Positions 62,342-64,000 of a stretch of DNA of 64,000 bases are shown here, one piece after another; position 1 is the stretch's first letter; each line of letters starts with the position of its first letter. The position numbers and the translations under genes were made by a program. Below the pieces are notes generated by a model. That model saw nothing but the letters and a program-made list of their open reading frames with translations, was not told the DNA's origin and did no database searches. The DNA comes from Salinibacillus kushneri (GTDB taxonomy: Bacteria; Bacillota; Bacilli; Bacillales; Alkalibacillaceae), in contig NZ_FOHJ01000006.1 in NCBI RefSeq assembly GCF_900111405.1, positions 1 to 64,000 on the forward strand. Reading direction: 5' to 3'.

Positions 62342-64000
62342 CCTTGCTCAAGTCCTAACTTATTTGGTATTAATTCCTTTAAAGAGTTTACCACTTCATT
62401 TGTTGTTAAGCCAATTTCCTCCCAAAGTTTATTAACACTGCCATGTTCAATAAATTGATCTTGGATTCCCATTCTCTTGATTGTTAAATCTCTAAGAAAA
62501 TGGTGGTCTTCAGCAAATTCAAGTACCGCACTACCAAACCCACCTTGTAATACATGCTCTTCAATGGTTAATACAGGTATATCTTCAGTCATAATATCCT
62601 TCAGCATTTTTTCATCCAGTGGTTTAATAAAACGAGCATTTATAACTCGAATAGAGATACCTGATTTCTCCATATGTTCACTTGCTTCTAATGCCATATC
62701 AATGGTTGTGCCAAAAGTCAGGATTACACCGTCATCTCCCTCTTTTAGAACTTCCCAGGAACCAATAGGAAATTGTTTGAATTCCTGATCTACTTCCATT
62801 CCTTTGGCATTTCCTCTTGGATAACGAATAGCAATAGGGCCATCACTATATTCAATGGCCGTATAGACCATATGCTGCCCCTCATTTTCATCTTTTGGCA
62901 TCATGATAACCATATTGGGAATATGACGCATAAAGGAAATATCAAAGACTCCTTGATGTGTTTCCCCATCTGCCCCCACTAATCCGGCACGATCGATGCC
63001 AAACACAACATGTAAATTTTGTCTGCACACATCATGAACGACTTGGTCATAACCACGCTGTAAGAACGTTGAATAAATGGATAAAAAGGGTTTCATTCCT
63101 TGGGTAGCAAGTCCCCCTGAAAGTGTAGTTGCATGTTGCTCAGCAATCCCAACATCATATAAACGATCCGGGAATTCTTTTTTAAAATTCTCAAGCTTAG
63201 ATCCAACGGTCATGGCAGGTGTTATGGCTACTACTTTATTATTAATACGAGCCATTTTGATTAAGGCATCACTAATCACCTGACTCCATGCAGGGCCCTT
63301 CCCTTTTTTCTTTAAAGATTCACCAGACTCAATTTTATAAGGACCAACACCGTGCCATGTGCCAACTTTATCCTGTTCAGCAGGGTGATAGCCTTTCCCC
63401 TTCTTAGTGATCACATGTACAATTACTGGTCCTTCTGTTTTTTTGGCGTAACGGATATTTTCAATCAGACTCTCAAAGTTATGACCGTCTACAGGCCCAT
63501 AATACGTAAAGCCCAGTTCTTCAAAAAACATACCAGATACAATGAAAGACTTCATCCCATCCTTCAAATACTCAGCGGTTTGTGCAAGTTTTCCTCCAAA
63601 GGCAGGAATTTTTTTCATAAAACTTTCTAATTCGTCCTTGAACCAGTGGTATTTATTCGCACTTCGTAAACGGCCCAAAATATTGTGCAATGCACCTACA
63701 TTAGGAGCAATCGACATTTCATTATCATTTAGAATAACGGTCAGGTTCTTTTTTTCATGCCCAATATGATTTAAAGCCTCAAGCGCCATACCACCTGTTA
63801 ATGCGCCATCTCCTATTACAGGCACCACATAGTGATTTTCCCCTCTTAAATCTCTTGCTATTGCCATCCCCATTGCTGCAGATAAGGATGTGGAACTATG
63901 GCCTGTTTCCCAATGATCATGTTCACTCTCCATTCTTTTCGGAAAACCTGATAACCCCTTATACTGTTTTAACGTATGGAATTGATTGGTTCTTCCGGTC
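62338..64000 (-). CDS. dxs: 1-deoxy-D-xylulose-5-phosphate synthase, 5'-truncated by the window edge
   Basis: About 554 codons of a protein of roughly 630 residues are present, and the frame is open to the edge ([20 protein letters not shown]), so the N-terminus lies outside the window. Visible motifs: [20 protein letters not shown], the thiamine-diphosphate site [15 protein letters not shown], the AEQHA general-acid glutamate region and the C-terminal transketolase domain. It condenses pyruvate and glyceraldehyde 3-phosphate in the MEP isoprenoid pathway. Downstream it overlaps tlyA, as in other Bacillus relatives. Confidence 0.95.
   Translation of the reverse strand, partial: TGRTNQFHTLKQYKGLSGFPKRMESEHDHWETGHSSTSLSAAMGMAIARDLRGENHYVVPVIGDGALTGGMALEALNHIGHEKKNLTVILNDNEMSIAPNVGALHNILGRLRSANKYHWFKDELESFMKKIPAFGGKLAQTAEYLKDGMKSFIVSGMFFEELGFTYYGPVDGHNFESLIENIRYAKKTEGPVIVHVITKKGKGYHPAEQDKVGTWHGVGPYKIESGESLKKKGKGPAWSQVISDALIKMARINNKVVAITPAMTVGSKLENFKKEFPDRLYDVGIAEQHATTLSGGLATQGMKPFLSIYSTFLQRGYDQVVHDVCRQNLHVVFGIDRAGLVGADGETHQGVFDISFMRHIPNMVIMMPKDENEGQHMVYTAIEYSDGPIAIRYPRGNAKGMEVDQEFKQFPIGSWEVLKEGDDGVILTFGTTIDMALEASEHMEKSGISIRVINARFIKPLDEKMLKDIMTEDIPVLTIEEHVLQGGFGSAVLEFAEDHHFLRDLTIKRMGIQDQFIEHGSVNKLWEEIGLTTNEVVNSLKELIPNKLGLEQG

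Overview
The window looks like chromosomal DNA of an endospore-forming, low-GC member of the Bacillaceae, probably near Virgibacillus, Oceanobacillus or Lentibacillus (genus is inference). The evidence is spo0A, spoIVB, strong AGGAGG-type ribosome binding sites, frequent GTG and TTG starts, a sigma-54/BkdR branched-chain keto-acid operon, and gene order. Read on the minus strand from the right edge, the order dxs - tlyA - argR - recN - spoIVB - spo0A ... bkdR - ptb - bcd - buk - lpdV - bkdAA - bkdAB - bkdB ... brxB - yqjA ... yqjD - yqjE ... dinB follows the backbone known from Bacillus subtilis. Several accessory blocks are inserted into it. No tRNA, rRNA, CRISPR array or transposase was seen.

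Layout from left to right. 1-8.1 kb: topB, an orphan OppA-type lipoprotein, a GNAT acetyltransferase, an anchored hypothetical protein, dinB and a YqjE-type M20 peptidase. 8.2-12.2 kb: a propionyl-/methylmalonyl-CoA module (carboxylase beta subunit, a fused B12-domain/epimerase protein, mutase large subunit). 12.4-20.8 kb: a decaying acyl-CoA catabolic cluster (acyl-CoA dehydrogenase, frameshifted kinase-like phosphotransferase, nitronate monooxygenase-like enzyme, enoyl-CoA hydratase remnant, CaiB-type CoA transferase, thiolase, SDR, TetR regulator, acyl-CoA synthetase remnant). 21.2-23.3 kb: a Prli42-like miniprotein, yqjA, brxB and a small hydrophobic protein. 23.4-34.1 kb: the bkd operon with BkdR, a sigma-54 promoter and yqzF. 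34.1-36.5 kb: an aspartokinase and a HEPN-CBS fusion.

36.6-42.2 kb: a four-gene minus-strand cluster encodes two paralogous DUF6230-like membrane-anchored proteins, a DUF6114-like four-helix membrane protein and a long secreted acidic coiled-coil protein. A divergent GAF-LuxR regulator sits across an intergenic region holding a perfect 18-bp palindrome. 42.5-51.5 kb: one long operon encodes a complete beta-oxidation set (FadD, an acyl-CoA dehydrogenase pair of which one partner lacks the catalytic glutamate, hydratase, SDR, thiolase), two SCP2 lipid-binding proteins and an R2-like ligand-binding oxidase with its metal and cross-link residues. 51.7-64 kb: an MBL-fold hydrolase, a 47-aa basic ORF, spo0A, a two-component plus ABC-exporter module lodged between spo0A and spoIVB, then spoIVB, recN, argR, tlyA and the 5'-truncated dxs.

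Functionally, the bkd operon supplies branched-chain acyl-CoAs. Valine and isoleucine breakdown yields propionyl-CoA, which the yqjD/epimerase/mutase genes would convert to succinyl-CoA. Two further acyl-CoA clusters, one intact with the R2-like oxidase and one partly pseudogenised, make this a lipid- and branched-acid-catabolic neighbourhood. The two least explained pieces are the DUF6230/DUF6114 secreted cluster and the R2lox-SCP2-beta-oxidation operon.
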